Assembly (NCBI RefSeq): GCF_001417775.1
Contig: NZ_BBZJ01000021.1
Location: 62,001 to 126,000, forward strand
DNA: 64,000 nucleotides
Direction: 5' to 3'
Source of the DNA: Streptomyces sp. TP-A0356
GTDB lineage: Bacteria > Actinomycetota > Actinomycetes > Streptomycetales > Streptomycetaceae
The stretch's first letter is position 1; each line of letters begins with the position of its first letter. This document shows positions 32,939 to 44,224 of this stretch, piece after piece. A model generated the notes under the pieces. It saw nothing but the letters and a program-made list of their open reading frames with translations. It searched no databases and was not told the origin of the DNA. Position numbers and translations under genes: made by a program.

Positions 32939-33186
32939 CTATCAAGGGATTCGGTCCAGGGCGAATTTGCCTTGATCGGCTTCTCCTTGATAATGCAAGA
33001 GCGCTCCCACCAGCGAAGACGAGCGAAAATGTCACCTCTTGGTGATCGCTCGACTGCTTCGCGTATGAAGATCACCGCTCATCCGACTTCATGATCCTTC
33101 GCCAGGTGGTGGAGATCACAAAGTACGTGGTGACCCCCGTGTCGCAGATCACATACCGCCGGGCATAAGATGCGGGGCAGTTGGGC

Positions 33187-33204
33187 TTGTGACGTGCTTC
33201 ACAT
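33187..33204. promoter_or_regulatory. Rex-type redox operator upstream of nuoA
   Basis: TTGTGACGTGCTTCACAT contains TGTGA-N6-TCACA and closely follows the Streptomyces Rex operator (TTGTGAA-N4-TTCACAA), 108 bases before nuoA. Rex senses NADH/NAD and represses respiratory genes, so the placement fits. A Crp-family site has the same half-sites and cannot be excluded. Confidence 0.6.
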
Positions 33205-33311
33205 GTACGCGATCTTCAGCTGGGGCGAGCGGGGTTCGTGGGACAGGTGGGGCGGCCGTGAGTCCAGCGCAACCGCCAGCAGTCAGTGCCGACTGAGAGG
33301 AGCGAGGAGCG

Positions 33312-33671
33312 GTGAACGCGTATGCGCCCATCCTCGTACTGGGAGCCCTCGGGGCAGGCTTTGCGATCTTCTCCGTGGTCATGGCCACGCTGATCGGTCC
33401 GAAGCGGTACAACCGCGCCAAACTCGAGGCATACGAGTGCGGTATCGAGCCGACCCCCACGCCGGCCGGCGGCGGGCGCTTCCCCATCAAGTACTACCTG
33501 ACGGCGATGCTCTTCATCGTCTTCGACATCGAGATCGTCTTCCTCTACCCCTGGGCCGTCACCTTCGACGCCCTGGGGATCTTCGGGCTCGTGGAGATGC
33601 TGCTCTTCGTGCTCACCGTCTTCGTCGCGTACGCGTACGTATGGCGGCGCGGCGGCCTGGAATGGGACTGA
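33312..33671 (+). CDS. nuoA: NADH-quinone oxidoreductase subunit A
   Basis: A 119-residue three-helix membrane subunit of complex I. The conserved loop YNRAKLEAYECGIEPTP contains the quinone-site cysteine (Cys44-type), followed by RFPIKYYLTAMLFIVFDIEI. GTG 33312 has GAGGAGCG upstream. It is the first gene of the nuoA-N operon; a Rex-like operator lies 108 bases upstream. nuoB follows after 13 bases. Confidence 0.96.
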   Translation: MNAYAPILVLGALGAGFAIFSVVMATLIGPKRYNRAKLEAYECGIEPTPTPAGGGRFPIKYYLTAMLFIVFDIEIVFLYPWAVTFDALGIFGLVEMLLFVLTVFVAYAYVWRRGGLEWD

Positions 33672-33684
33672 GGGGCCTTTAGTC

Positions 33685-34235
<551 letters not shown>

Positions 34236-34239
<4 letters not shown>

Positions 34240-35045
34240 GCGACGGGAAGAGCAACGGCGCGAACACGCCGGGCAACGGCGCGAACGGTGCGAACGGCGC
34301 CGCGGCGAACGGCGGCGGCAGCAACGGCGTCAACCCCGAGAAGGACCTCGGCGCCGCGAACCTCCCCGGTAGGCGCGGCGACCACGGCGAGGAGATCCGC
34401 GTCCAGCGCGGCATGTTCGGCGCCAACAACGGTGGCGACACCTCCGGCTACGGCGGCCTGGTCCGCTCCATCCGGCTCCCGGGCGCGGCCAGCCGCCCCT
34501 ACGGCGGCTGGTTCGACGAGGTCGCCGACGAACTGGAGGGTGCCCTGGAGGAGCAGGGCCTCGTCCCCGGGAACGCGATCGAGAAGACCGTCGTCGACCG
34601 CGGCGAGCTGACCTTCCACATCGAACGCGAGTACCTCGTCGCCGTCGCCCAGACCCTGCGCGACGACCCGGCGCTACGCTTCGAACTGTGCACGGGCGTG
34701 AGCGGAGTGCACTACCCCGGCGACAAGGGCCGGGAGCTGCACGCCGTCTACCACCTGCGCTCGATCACCCACAACCGGCTGATCCGGCTGGAGGTCAGCG
34801 CCCCCGACGCCGAACCGCACATCCCGTCGCTCGTCTCCGTCTATCCCACGAACGACTGGCACGAACGCGAGACGTACGACTTCTTCGGCCTGATCTTCGA
34901 CGGCCACCCGGCGCTGACGCGGATCATGATGCCCGACGACTGGCAGGGCTTCCCGCAGCGCAAGGACTATCCCCTCGGCGGCATCCCCGTCGAGTACAAG
35001 GGCGCCCAGATCCCGGCTCCGGACCAGCGGAGGTCGTACTCATGA
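34236..35045 (+). CDS. nuoC: NADH-quinone oxidoreductase subunit C
   Basis: A 269-residue 30-kDa subunit of the peripheral arm. The core (about 85-265) ends with ERETYDFFGLIFDGHPALTR and the family motif PDDWQGFPQRKDYPLGG. The first 40 residues are an unusual Asn/Gly/Ala-rich extension (NGANTPGNGANGANGAAANG) with no counterpart in E. coli. NuoC and NuoD are separate genes here, not fused. ATGA overlaps exist at both ends. Confidence 0.95.
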
Positions 35046-36376
35046 ACACGCAGACTCCTCCGTCCTCCGCCTCCCCGCGCGAGACCACCGAGGGAACCGT
35101 CTACACGGTCACCGGCGGCGACTGGGACGAGGTCGTCCAGTCCGCGGCCCGCGCCGACGACGAGCGTCTCATCGTCAACATGGGCCCGCAGCACCCCTCC
35201 ACGCACGGCGTGCTCAGGCTCATCCTGGAGATCGAGGGCGAGACGGTCACCGAGGCCCGCTGCGGCATCGGCTACCTCCACACGGGCATCGAGAAGAACC
35301 TCGAGTACCGGACGTGGACGCAGGGCACCACGTTCGTGACGCGCATGGACTACCTGACGCCGTTCTTCAACGAGACGGCGTACTGCCTCGCCGTCGAGAA
35401 GCTCCTCGGCATCGAGGACCAGATCCCCGACCGCGCCACGATCATCCGCGTGCTCCTGATGGAGCTGAACCGGATGTCCTCCCACCTGGTGTGCATCGCC
35501 ACCGGAGGCATGGAACTCGGCGCCACCACCATCATGATCTACGGCTTCCGCGACCGGGAGCTGATCCTCGACATCTACGAGCTGATCACCGGCCTGCGGA
35601 TGAACCACGCCTACATCCGCCCCGGCGGACTCGCCCAGGACCTGCCGCCGGGCGCGGTGGACCAGATCCGCGAGTTCGTGAAGAAGATGAAGAGGAACCT
35701 CCCGGAGTACGACAAGCTCGCCACCGGGAACCCCATCTTCAAGGCCCGCATGCAGGACATCGGCTACCTCGACCTGGCCGGCTGCATGGCCCTCGGCGCC
35801 ACCGGCCCGATCCTGCGTTCCGCCGGTCTGCCGCACGACCTGCGCAGGGCGCAGCCCTACTGCGGCTACGAGACGTACGACTTCGACGTCCCGACCGCCG
35901 ACACCTGTGACGCCTACGGCCGCTTCCTCGTCCGCCTGGAGGAGATGCGCCAGTCGCTCAGGATCATCGAGCAGTGCCTGGACCGGCTGGCGCCCGGCCC
36001 GGTCATGGTCGCCGACAAGAAGATCGCCTGGCCCGCCCAGCTCGCCCTGGGACCGGACGGACTGGGCAACTCCCTCGATCACATCAAGAAGATCATGGGC
36101 ACCTCCATGGAGGCCCTGATCCACCACTTCAAGCTGGTGACCGAGGGCTTCCGGGTCCCGCCGGGACAGGCGTACACGGCGGTCGAGTCGCCCAAGGGAG
36201 AACTCGGCGTGCACGTCGTGTCCGACGGCGGCACCCGCCCCTACCGGGTCCACTTCCGGGACCCGTCCTTCACCAATCTGCAGGCCATGGCGGCGATGTG
36301 CGAGGGCGGCCAGGTCGCCGACGTCATCGTCGCCGTAGCGTCCATCGACCCCGTGATGGGAGGCGTCGACCGGTGA
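35042..36376 (+). CDS. nuoD: NADH-quinone oxidoreductase subunit D
   Basis: A 444-residue 49-kDa subunit that forms the quinone-binding cavity with NuoB. Conserved text: NMGPQHPSTHGVLRL with the quinone-site His, GIGYLHTGIEKN, and the C-terminal MQAMAAM-type block LQAMAAMCEGGQVADVIVAV followed by DPVMGGVDR. The first 40 residues are a variable lead. ATG 35042 overlaps the nuoC stop; the nuoE GTG overlaps its own stop. Confidence 0.96.
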   Translation: MNTQTPPSSASPRETTEGTVYTVTGGDWDEVVQSAARADDERLIVNMGPQHPSTHGVLRLILEIEGETVTEARCGIGYLHTGIEKNLEYRTWTQGTTFVTRMDYLTPFFNETAYCLAVEKLLGIEDQIPDRATIIRVLLMELNRMSSHLVCIATGGMELGATTIMIYGFRDRELILDIYELITGLRMNHAYIRPGGLAQDLPPGAVDQIREFVKKMKRNLPEYDKLATGNPIFKARMQDIGYLDLAGCMALGATGPILRSAGLPHDLRRAQPYCGYETYDFDVPTADTCDAYGRFLVRLEEMRQSLRIIEQCLDRLAPGPVMVADKKIAWPAQLALGPDGLGNSLDHIKKIMGTSMEALIHHFKLVTEGFRVPPGQAYTAVESPKGELGVHVVSDGGTRPYRVHFRDPSFTNLQAMAAMCEGGQVADVIVAVASIDPVMGGVDR

Positions 36377-37239
36377 CCACCAGTTCTTCGGAGCGGGGCG
36401 TCGGCCTGGGCATGCCGCAACTGCCCGCGCCCGACTACCCGGACGACGTTCGAGCCCGGCTCGAGCAGGACGCGCGCGAGATCATCGCCCGCTACCCGGA
36501 CTCGCGGTCCGCCCTGCTGCCGTTGCTGCACCTGGTGCAGTCGGAGGAGGGCCATGTCACGCGCACCGGTATGCAGTTCTGCGCGGACATGCTCGACCTG
36601 ACCACGGCCGAGGTCACCGCGGTCGCGACCTTCTACACCATGTACCGGCGGCGGCCGTCCGGTGACTACCAGGTGGGTGTCTGCACCAACACCCTGTGCG
36701 CGGTGATGGGCGGCGACGCGATCTTCTCCGCCCTCCGGGAGCACCTGGGCGTCGGCAACGGCGGGACCACCGACGACGGCAAGGTCACCCTGGAGCACAT
36801 CGAGTGCAACGCGGCCTGCGACTACGCGCCGGTCATGATGGTCAACTGGGAGTTCTTCGACAACCAGACCCCCGAGAGCGCCAAGCGCCTCGTGGACGAC
36901 CTGAGGGCGGGACGGCAGGTCGAACCCACGCGTGGCGCCCCCTTGTGCACGTTCAAGGAGACCGCCCGGATGCTGGCCGGCTTCCCCGACGAACGGGACG
37001 GGGCCGTGGAGGCGACCGGCAGCGCGGGCCCCGCCTCGCTGGTCGGGCTGCGGCTGGCCAAGGGCGAGACGGCCGCCGCGCGCGTGGTGCACCCACGGGA
37101 CGGCGGGCCGCACGACGAGCCGGAGGACGCGCCGCACGAGCCGTCACCGGCCGAGCACCTCAGCTCGCACGACGCGCCGCAGGACACATCGGCCTCTGAC
37201 TCCGCCCACCCGGCTGGGCCCATCGCTGAGGAGGGGTAG
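36373..37239 (+). CDS. nuoE: NADH-quinone oxidoreductase subunit E with C-terminal extension
   Basis: A 288-residue 24-kDa-type subunit. The thioredoxin-fold domain binds a [2Fe-2S] cluster through CTNTLC and CNAAC. E. coli NuoE is about 166 residues; here residues after about 190 form a low-complexity acidic/His/Pro-rich extension (DGGPHDEPEDAPHEPSPAEH). Such tails are seen in actinomycetes but their role is unknown. GTG 36373 overlaps the nuoD stop (GTGA). A long upstream frame from 35974 is antisense-free noise from nuoD. Confidence 0.95.
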   Translation: MTTSSSERGVGLGMPQLPAPDYPDDVRARLEQDAREIIARYPDSRSALLPLLHLVQSEEGHVTRTGMQFCADMLDLTTAEVTAVATFYTMYRRRPSGDYQVGVCTNTLCAVMGGDAIFSALREHLGVGNGGTTDDGKVTLEHIECNAACDYAPVMMVNWEFFDNQTPESAKRLVDDLRAGRQVEPTRGAPLCTFKETARMLAGFPDERDGAVEATGSAGPASLVGLRLAKGETAAARVVHPRDGGPHDEPEDAPHEPSPAEHLSSHDAPQDTSASDSAHPAGPIAEEG

Positions 37240-37241
37240 TG

Positions 37242-38587
<1,346 letters not shown>

Positions 38588-38591
<4 letters not shown>

Positions 38592-41092
38592 CCGTGACGA
38601 CCAACGCTCCCACCGGGGGCGGTCAGGCGGCCCTCCCGCCGGAGGACCTCGTCAGGCTGACGATCGACGGCATCGAGATCAGCGTGCCCAAGGGCACCCT
38701 GGTCATCCGCGCCGCCGAACAGCTCGGCATCGAGATCCCCCGCTTCTGCGACCACCCCCTCCTCGAACCGGCCGGTGCCTGCCGCCAGTGCATCGTCGAG
38801 GTCGAGGGCCAGCGCAAGCCCATGGCGTCCTGCACGATCACCTGTACGGACGGGATGGTCGTGAAGACTCACCTCACCTCGCCCGTCGCCGAGAAGGCCC
38901 AGAAGGGTGTGATGGAGCTGCTGCTCATCAACCACCCGCTGGACTGCCCGGTCTGCGACAAGGGCGGCGAGTGCCCGCTGCAGAACCAGGCGATGTCGCA
39001 CGGCAACGCCGAGTCCCGCTTCGAGGGCAGGAAGCGCACGTACGAGAAGCCCGTCGCGATCTCCACACAGGTGCTGCTCGATCGTGAGCGCTGTGTGCTG
39101 TGCGCCCGCTGCACCCGGTTCTCCAACCAGATCGCGGGCGACCCGATGATCGAACTGCTCGAACGGGGCGCGCTCCAGCAGGTCGGCACCGGTGAGGGCG
39201 ACCCCTTCGAGTCGTACTTCTCGGGGAACACCATCCAGATCTGCCCGGTCGGCGCGCTCACGTCGGCGGCGTACCGCTTCCGCTCCCGCCCCTTCGACCT
39301 GGTCTCGTCGCCGTCCGTGTGCGAGCACTGCGCCGGCGGCTGCGCCACCCGTACCGACCACCGGCGCGGCAAGGTCATGCGGCGCCTCGCGGCCGACGAC
39401 CCCGAGGTCAACGAGGAGTGGATCTGCGACAAGGGGCGGTTCGCGTTCCGCTACGCGCAGCTGAGGGACCGCCTCGACACACCGCTGGTGCGGCGCGAGT
39501 CCGGTGAGCTGGAGCCCGCGTCCTGGCCGGAGGCGCTTCAGGCCGCGGCTGAGGGCCTGCTGGCCGCGCGGGGCCGAGCCGGTGTGCTGACCGGCGGCCG
39601 ACTCACCGTCGAGGACGCGTACGCGTACAGCAAGTTCGCGCGCGTGGCGCTCGACACCAACGACATCGACTTCCGCGCGCGCGTGCACAGCGGCGAGGAG
39701 GCGGACTTCCTGGCCGCTCGGGTCGCAGGCCGAGGCCGGGACCTCGACGGCAGGGGCGTGACGTACACCTCCCTGGAGAAGGCGCCCGCCGTCCTCCTCG
39801 TGGGCCTCGAGTCCGAGGAGGAGGCGCCCGGCGTCTTCCTGCGGATGCGCAAGGCCTGGCGTGGCCACGGACAGCAGGTCTTCTCGGTCGCCACGCACGC
39901 CACCCGGGGGCTGACGAAGGCCGGCGGCACGCTGCTGTCCGCCGCGCCCGGCACCGAGACCGAGTGGCTGGACGCGCTGGCCGGCGGGATCGGCCTCGAC
40001 GAGGACGGCGCACGGGCTGCCGAGGCCCTGCGCACCGAGGGCGCAGTCATCGTCGTCGGTGAACGCCTCGCCGGTGTGGCGGGCGGACTCACCGCCGCCG
40101 TCCGGACCGCCACCGCGACCGGCGCCCAGCTGGTGTGGATCCCGCGCCGGGCCGGTGAGCGCGGCGCGATCGAGGCGGGGGCGCTGCCCTCGCTGCTGCC
40201 GGGCGGGCGTCCGGCGACCGACCCGCGCGCGCGGGAGGAGGTCGCCGCCGCCTGGGGCGTCGCCGAACTCCCGCACCGCTACGGCCGGGACACGGATCAG
40301 ATCGTCGAGGCCGCGGCCACCGGCGAACTGCGGGCCCTGGTGGTCGCCGGTGTCGAGGTCGTCGACCTGCCCGACCCGGCACGCGCGCGTACCGCACTCT
40401 CCGCGGTCGACTTCCTGGTCTCGCTGGAACTGCGCCCCAGCGAGGTCACCGCACACGCCGACGTGGTGCTGCCGGTCGCCGCGGTCGCCGAGAAGGCGGG
40501 CACCTTCCTCAACTGGGAGGGCCGCGCCCGCTTCTTCGAGGCGGCCCTCAAACCCGACCAGATGACCCGCACCCTGGCACCCACCGACGCGCGCGTGCTC
40601 CAGATGCTCGCCGACGCCATGGACGTCCACCTGGGGCTGCCCGATCTGCGCACCGTGCGCGCGGAGCTGGACCGGCTCGGCACCTGGGACGGACTGCCGG
40701 CGGGCGACCCCCTGGCGATCGCCGCCCAGCTGCCGCGCCCGGCCGCCGGTGAGGCCGTCCTCGCCGGCCACCGACTGCTGCTCGACCAGGGCCGCCTCCA
40801 GGAGGGCGACGAAGCGCTCGCCGGGACGCGGCACGCGGCGCACGCGCGCGTGTCCGCCGCCACCGCCGCCGAGGCGGGCGTCGGGGACGGCGAGGTCCTG
40901 GCCGCGAGCGGCCCGGCGGGACGTGTCGAACTCCCGCTGAGGATCACCGAGATGCCCGACCGGGTGGTCTGGCTCCCGCTGAACTCCACGGGCGGCGGCG
41001 TCGCCTCCGACACCGGGGCGCTGCCCGGCACCCTTGTCCGCATCGGCCCGGCGACGCCTGCCGCCGAAGCCCCCAAGGAGGTGGAGGCATGA
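38588..41092 (+). CDS. nuoG: NADH-quinone oxidoreductase subunit G
   Basis: An 834-residue 75-kDa-type subunit. The N-terminal [2Fe-2S] ligands lie in PRFCDHP and GACRQC, then HPLDCPVCDKGGECPLQ gives the His/Cys cluster and RCVLCARC with CPVGAL the next. The molybdopterin-oxidoreductase-like segment begins SVCEHCAGGC with the extra cluster-type cysteines ending WICDKGRF. The C-terminal half is a diverged Mo-bis-PGD fold. ATG 38588 overlaps the nuoF stop by 4 bases. Confidence 0.95.
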
Positions 41093-42453
41093 GCCCGTAC
41101 CTCGCCGCTGAAGACCTCTCCATGTTCGGCCGCGACCCCTGGTGGCTGATCGCCCTCAAGGCGGTCTTCTGCTTCGCCTTCCTGATGGTGACAGTGCTGT
41201 TCTCCATCGTCTGGGAGCGCAAGGTCGTCGCCTGGATGCAGCTGCGCATCGGCCCGAACCGGCACGGCCCCTGGGGCATGCTCCAGTCGCTCGCCGACGG
41301 TGTGAAGCTGATGCTCAAGGAAGACGTCATCGTCAAGCGCGCCGACAAGGTGGTCTACGTCCTGGCGCCGATCGTCGCGGCCGTCCCGGCCTTCATGGCG
41401 ATCGCGGTGATCCCCTTCGGCCCCGCCGACAACGAGATCTCGATCTTCGGGCACCGCACCGCGATGCAGCTCACCGACCTGCCGATCGCGATGCTCTACG
41501 TCCTCGCGGTCGCCTCGGTCGGCATCTACGGAATCGTGCTGGCGGGCTGGAGTTCGGGATCCACCTATCCGCTGCTCGGCGGTCTGCGCTCGTGCGCGCA
41601 GATGATCTCGTACGAGATCGCCATGGGCGCCGCCTTCGCCTCCGTGTTCCTCTACTCGGGGTCGATGTCGACGTCGAGGATCGTCGAGCAGCAGCACGAC
41701 CGCTGGTACATCCTGCTCCTGCCGGTCTCCATGGTGATCTACATCGTGACGATGGTCGGCGAGACCAACCGCGCCCCCTTCGACATGCCGGAGTCCGAGG
41801 GCGACCTGGTCGGCGGCTTCAACACCGAGTACTCGTCGATCAAGTTCGCGATGTTCATGCTCGCCGAGTACGTGAACATGGTGACGGTCTCGGCCGTGTC
41901 GACCACGCTCTTCCTGGGCGGCTGGCGGGCACCGTGGCCGATCAGCAGCTTCTGGGCGGGCGCGAACCACGGCTGGTGGCCGTTGCTGTGGTTCGTCGTC
42001 AAGGTCCAGCTGCTGCTGTTCTTCTTCATCTGGCTGCGCGGCACGCTCCCGCGCGTCCGCTACGACCAGCTGATGAAGCTCGGCTGGAAGGTCCTCATCC
42101 CGGTCTCCGTGGTCTGGCTGATGCTCGTCGCGACCGTACGGGCACTGCGCAACGAGCACTACGGCTTCGCCGACATCGCCCTGTACGTGGCCGGCGGCGT
42201 CCTCGCGCTGCTGCTGCTGTCGTTCGTCGCCGACATGTTCCGCGAGAAGGCGAAGGAGGGCGCGCGGCCCGCCGAGGAGCCCGCCGCCTTCGACCCCATG
42301 GCGGGCGGTTTCCCCGTGCCGCCGCTGCCGGGACAGACGCTCCCGCCGGTGCCGCGGCGCCGCTCGCGCCGGGACCGGGAGCTGATTGTCAGTGGTGGGT
42401 CGGACACTGTCAGTGACGGAACTTCGGATGGAAAGGAGGCGTCCGATGGCTGA
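41089..42453 (+). CDS. nuoH: NADH-quinone oxidoreductase subunit H
   Basis: A 454-residue eight-helix membrane subunit at the junction of the arms, lining the quinone tunnel. Conserved text: VVAWMQLRIGPNRHGPWGML, ETNRAPFDMPESEGDLVGGF, and FIWLRGTLPRVRYDQLMKLG. The last 60 residues form a soluble Pro/Arg-rich tail absent in E. coli. The stop overlaps the nuoI start by 8 bases. Confidence 0.96.
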   Translation: MSPYLAAEDLSMFGRDPWWLIALKAVFCFAFLMVTVLFSIVWERKVVAWMQLRIGPNRHGPWGMLQSLADGVKLMLKEDVIVKRADKVVYVLAPIVAAVPAFMAIAVIPFGPADNEISIFGHRTAMQLTDLPIAMLYVLAVASVGIYGIVLAGWSSGSTYPLLGGLRSCAQMISYEIAMGAAFASVFLYSGSMSTSRIVEQQHDRWYILLLPVSMVIYIVTMVGETNRAPFDMPESEGDLVGGFNTEYSSIKFAMFMLAEYVNMVTVSAVSTTLFLGGWRAPWPISSFWAGANHGWWPLLWFVVKVQLLLFFFIWLRGTLPRVRYDQLMKLGWKVLIPVSVVWLMLVATVRALRNEHYGFADIALYVAGGVLALLLLSFVADMFREKAKEGARPAEEPAAFDPMAGGFPVPPLPGQTLPPVPRRRSRRDRELIVSGGSDTVSDGTSDGKEASDG

Positions 42454-43075
42454 GGAGCCCAAGGAGACCGAGACCAAGCCCGGTTTCCAGAACCCCGTGG
42501 CCGGCTTCGGCGTGACCTTCAGGGCCATGTTCAAGAAGAGGCTGACCGAGCAGTACCCGGAGCAGAAGAAGACCACGGCTCCGCGGTTCCACGGCCGGCA
42601 CCAGCTCAACCGCCATCCGGACGGCCTGGAGAAGTGCATCGGCTGCGAGCTGTGCGCCTGGGCCTGCCCCGCCGACGCGATCTATGTGGAGGGCGCGGAC
42701 AACACGGACGAGGAGCGCTACTCCCCGGGCGAGCGGTACGGGCGGGTCTACCAGATCAACTACGCCCGCTGCATCCTGTGCGGCCTGTGCATCGAGGCGT
42801 GTCCCACACGCGCGCTCACGATGACGAACGAGTTCGAGCTGGCGGACACCAGCCGAGCCAACCTGATCTACACCAAGGAGCAGCTGCTCGCCGGCCTCGA
42901 AGAGGGCATGGTCGACACTCCCCACGCCATCCACCCGGGGACGGACGAGCAGGACTACTACCGGGGCCTGGTGACGGAGGCCGCCCCCGGCACGGTGCGC
43001 CAGGTAGCCGTCTCCAAGGGCGAACAGTCGCAAGCGCCTTCGGCCGCGGCCGAGGAACGGGGGGCGGACGCATGA
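42446..43075 (+). CDS. nuoI: NADH-quinone oxidoreductase subunit I
   Basis: A 209-residue ferredoxin-type subunit with two [4Fe-4S] motifs, CIGCELCAWACP and CILCGLCIEACP (clusters N6a and N6b). It carries electrons from NuoG to NuoB. The C-terminal 60 residues are an actinobacterial extension. ATG 42446 has AAAGGAGG 6 bases upstream, the best ribosome site in the operon. Confidence 0.96.
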   Translation: MAEEPKETETKPGFQNPVAGFGVTFRAMFKKRLTEQYPEQKKTTAPRFHGRHQLNRHPDGLEKCIGCELCAWACPADAIYVEGADNTDEERYSPGERYGRVYQINYARCILCGLCIEACPTRALTMTNEFELADTSRANLIYTKEQLLAGLEEGMVDTPHAIHPGTDEQDYYRGLVTEAAPGTVRQVAVSKGEQSQAPSAAAEERGADA

Positions 43076-43914
43076 GCGCGCAACTCGCCGCCTACACCAC
43101 CTCCACCGGTGAGGCCCTCCAGTTCTGGGTCCTCGGCACGGTGGCGGTGATCGGCGCTCTGTGCACCGTGTTCATGAAGAGGGCCGTGCACAGCGCGCTG
43201 TGCCTGGCCGGCACCATGATCGTGCTGGCGGTGTTCTACCTCGCCAACGGCGCCTACTTCCTCGGGGTCGTGCAGATCGTCGTCTACACCGGCGCGATCA
43301 TGATGCTGTTCCTGTTCGTGGTGATGCTCGTCGGCGTCACCGCGGCGGACTCCCTGAAGGAGACCATCAAGGGCCAGCGGTGGCTGGCCCTTCTGTGCGG
43401 GCTCGGTTTCGGGGTGCTGCTGTTCGCGGGCATCGCCAACGCGTCCCTGAAGGACTTCGACGGCCTCGGCAAGGCGAACGCCAACGGCAATGTGGAGGGC
43501 CTGGCGGCCCTCATCTTCACCAAGTACGTGTTCGCCTTCGAAATCACCGGCGCCCTGCTCATCACGGCCGCGGTCGGCGCCATGGTGCTCACCCACCGCG
43601 AGCGCACGGAGCGCGCCAGGACCCAGCGCGAGCTGTCCCAGCAGCGCGTACGGGAGGGCAAGCACGTCCCGCCGCTGCCGGCCCCCGGCGTCTACGCCCG
43701 GCACAACGCGGTGGACATCGCGGGCCTGCTCCCGGACGGCTCCCCGTCCGAGCTGACCGTCAGCAAGACGCTGCGCGACCGAGGCCAGATCCGTGATGTG
43801 TCGGACGAGGCGCTCAGCGATCTGAAGGCCCTGGAACACCGGGCCGCCGAGCGCCTGGAGCGGACCGAGGACGAGCGACCGGCGCACAAGAGGACCGAGG
43901 AGGCGTCGAAGTGA
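43072..43914 (+). CDS. nuoJ: NADH-quinone oxidoreductase subunit J
   Basis: A 280-residue membrane subunit; five helices in the first 190 residues, with LGVVQIVVYTGAIMMLFLFV as the family signature containing the pi-bulge helix. The hydrophilic C-terminal 100 residues (with VYARHNAVDIAGLLPDGSPS) exceed E. coli NuoJ (184 residues). It overlaps nuoI and nuoK by 4 bases each. Confidence 0.94.
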   Translation: MSAQLAAYTTSTGEALQFWVLGTVAVIGALCTVFMKRAVHSALCLAGTMIVLAVFYLANGAYFLGVVQIVVYTGAIMMLFLFVVMLVGVTAADSLKETIKGQRWLALLCGLGFGVLLFAGIANASLKDFDGLGKANANGNVEGLAALIFTKYVFAFEITGALLITAAVGAMVLTHRERTERARTQRELSQQRVREGKHVPPLPAPGVYARHNAVDIAGLLPDGSPSELTVSKTLRDRGQIRDVSDEALSDLKALEHRAAERLERTEDERPAHKRTEEASK

Positions 43915-44210
43915 ACCCGGTCAACTACCTGTATCTCGCCGCCCTGCTGTTCACGATCGGCGCCACCGGCGTGCTGATCCGGCGGAACGCGATCGTGGTG
44001 TTCATGTGCATCGAGCTGATGCTCAACGCCTGCAATCTCGCGTTCGTCGCCTTCTCCCGGATGCACGGCAATCTCGACGGCCAGATCATCGCGTTCTTCA
44101 CGATGGTCGTCGCCGCCGCGGAGGTCGTGGTCGGGCTCGCGATCATCGTGTCGCTGTTCCGTACCCGCCACTCGGCCTCGGTCGACGACGCCAGCCTGAT
44201 GAAGCTGTAA
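43911..44210 (+). CDS. nuoK: NADH-quinone oxidoreductase subunit K
   Basis: A 99-residue three-helix subunit in the proton-translocating chain. Conserved intramembrane Glu residues are in CIELMLNACNLAFV and VVAAAEVVVGLAI. GTG 43911 overlaps the nuoJ stop. nuoL follows after 14 bases. Confidence 0.96.
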   Translation: MNPVNYLYLAALLFTIGATGVLIRRNAIVVFMCIELMLNACNLAFVAFSRMHGNLDGQIIAFFTMVVAAAEVVVGLAIIVSLFRTRHSASVDDASLMKL

Positions 44211-44224
44211 GGGGTCGCTGAATC

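Larger units (their letters stand above)
32500..33186. other. Long regulatory intergenic region between NlpC/P60 and nuo
   Basis: No convincing gene is seen. Open frames on both strands here have poor third-position GC and owe their openness to direct repeats. Contents: a palindrome at 32607-32624, GGTCAC direct repeats at 32748-32764, four GTGAAC repeats from 32832, and an AT-richer hairpin-rich stretch at about 32940-33110, including CGAGCGA/TCGCTCG with an inner TCACC/GGTGA stem (33020-33052). It carries the promoters of both divergent units and perhaps a small RNA. Confidence 0.6.

Noticed and set aside
32489..33094. 201-residue plus-strand frame in the nuo upstream region
   Set aside because: Poor third-position GC, repeated ERAPL-type peptides that arise from DNA repeats, and no recognisable domain. 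Treated as regulatory DNA.
32500..33180. A second c-di-AMP riboswitch before the NlpC/P60 gene
   Set aside because: NlpC/P60 genes are common ydaO targets, but the GGGGTGAA and CCCGAAnCCG(T/A)CAGCT blocks found upstream of the SLT gene are absent here.
33187..33204. Calling the nuo upstream palindrome a Crp site
   Set aside because: The half-sites fit Crp too, but the outer TTGTGA and TTCACA pattern and the respiratory target favour Rex. Kept as an alternative.
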